Positions 63,284 to 64,000 of a stretch of DNA of 64,000 nucleotides are shown piece after piece. Position numbers and translations under genes: made by a program. The notes beneath the pieces are model-generated. The model was not told the origin of the DNA, ran no database searches, and was given only the letters and a program-made list of their open reading frames with translations. This DNA comes from Mycolicibacterium arabiense (lineage in GTDB: Bacteria; Actinomycetota; Actinomycetes; Mycobacteriales; Mycobacteriaceae), in assembly GCF_010731815.2 (NCBI RefSeq), contig NZ_AP022593.1, forward strand, positions 4,588,001-4,652,000, written 5' to 3'. Every line of letters begins with the position of its first letter. The stretch's first letter is position 1.

Positions 63284-64000
63284 GTTCCCTCTCTCGAATA
63301 GGTCGTCGCGGCAAGGGCGCGCCACGACGATCGGAAGTCCTCTGCGCGTGCGGCATCCCAGGCCGGCTCGTAGGTCGAGGACGGCTTCCACGACGGTACG
63401 ACGCCGCGCAATCCCTTGTCGGGGTGCAGGCTCAGATCCGCCAGCGCCGCCGCGCCCAGGGCGGTCGCATGTGCCGACGGGTAGACGTCCACCGGCACCT
63501 GCACGACGTCGGCGACCGCCTGCATCAGCACGGTGGATTGGGTGAGGCCGCCGTCGGCCCGCAGGCGGCGCAGCGGTGCGCTGTCGGAACCGATCGCGGT
63601 CATGAGTTCACCGATCTGCGCGGCGATGCCCTGCAGAAGGGCGAGCACCACGTGGCCGCGATCGGTGGACAGCGTCATGCCCGAGAACGAGGCCGTGGCA
63701 GTGCTTTCCCACCACGGAGCCGCCAACCCGGCGAGTGCGGGCACGCACAGCACCCCGCCGCTGTCGGTCGCTGCCACACCGTCGAGTTCGTGCGCGCCGG
63801 CGATGACCCCCAGCGACGCCAGCCAGCGCACCGCCGACGCCGCCGTGTACACCTGACCGTCGACGCAGAAGGTGTCGTCACCGGCGACCCGCCATGCCAC
63901 CGACGTCGTCAGGCCCGAATTCGACGACACCGGCGTGCTACCCGTGTTGGCGAGCAGGAATGCGCCCGTACCGAACGTGCACTTGGCCATGCCGGCCTCG
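63280..64000 (-). CDS. FGGY-family carbohydrate kinase (glycerol-kinase-like), 5' end cut by window edge
   Basis: Only the C-terminal part, about 239 residues, is present and the frame is open to base 64000. MAKCTFGTGAFLLANTGSTP is the glycerol-kinase GQAKxTYGTG motif, and LRADGGLTQSTVLMQAVADV is the FGGY C-terminal ATP-binding signature. It phosphorylates glycerol or a similar polyol. It is the first visible gene of the leftward cluster. Confidence 0.85.
   Translation of the reverse strand, partial: EAGMAKCTFGTGAFLLANTGSTPVSSNSGLTTSVAWRVAGDDTFCVDGQVYTAASAVRWLASLGVIAGAHELDGVAATDSGGVLCVPALAGLAAPWWESTATASFSGMTLSTDRGHVVLALLQGIAAQIGELMTAIGSDSAPLRRLRADGGLTQSTVLMQAVADVVQVPVDVYPSAHATALGAAALADLSLHPDKGLRGVVPSWKPSSTYEPAWDAARAEDFRSSWRALAATTYSREGT

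Overview
The window is GC-rich actinobacterial DNA, almost certainly from a rapidly growing mycobacterium (Mycolicibacterium type). The evidence is a complete mce4 operon, KstR-type operators (TnnAACnnGTTnTA) upstream of sterol genes, many GTG starts, a DUF732 secreted protein, and gene order that matches the Rv3489-Rv3529c region of M. tuberculosis as I remember it. No tRNA, rRNA, CRISPR array, insertion sequence or phage gene was seen. There is no gene-free stretch longer than about 260 bp.

Positions 1-25500 hold the sterol side-chain block. It contains a sulfotransferase-like gene (cut by the left edge), an Rv3527-like gene, kshA and a gamma-carbonic-anhydrase-like gene. An accessory cassette follows (sodium:solute symporter, small membrane partner, two NtaA/SnaA-type flavin monooxygenases). 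Next are a leftward operon (didomain DUF35 protein, ltp4, ltp3, SnoaL-like) and a rightward operon (Rv3520c-like, Rv3519-like, cyp142). Then come echA19 divergent from fadD19, a small island (nitronate-monooxygenase-like, VOC, AraC, and a frameshifted membrane gene), the leftward fadE26-fadE27-fadD17 operon, and rightward fdxD plus an SDR gene.

Positions 25485-36244 hold the mce4 sterol importer: two KstR boxes and a near-consensus promoter, then yrbE4A, yrbE4B, mce4A-F, mam4A and mam4B, nearly all translationally coupled. Together these two regions describe uptake (Mce4), activation (Cyp142, FadD19, FadD17), side-chain shortening (ChsE4/E5, EchA19, Ltp3/Ltp4 with DUF35) and ring attack (KshA), apparently under KstR control.

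Positions 36231-41114 are flanking genes: otsA with a tiny upstream gene, two tandem small secreted proteins, an SDR gene with its own KstR-like box, a 6PGDH-like dehydrogenase and a DUF732 protein. Positions 41203-46828 are a CO-dehydrogenase-like molybdenum hydroxylase cluster (coxS, coxM, coxG, coxL, xdhC). Positions 46977-49730 hold a VWA membrane protein, a small membrane protein, a nitronate-monooxygenase-like enzyme and a secreted protein.

Positions 49733-64000 are accessory. Two very large exported proteins (one with DUF4185, one with eleven cadherin/Ig-like repeats) share an N-terminal plan and an uncharacterised RRE module. Between them lie a GAF-ANTAR regulator with a SigF-like promoter and a TetR-DUF1214-sulfotransferase operon. 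The window ends in a leftward polyol/glycerol-3-phosphate type cluster (FGGY kinase, cut by the right edge, and two FAD oxidoreductases). All names are from reading motifs and gene order; no database search was run.
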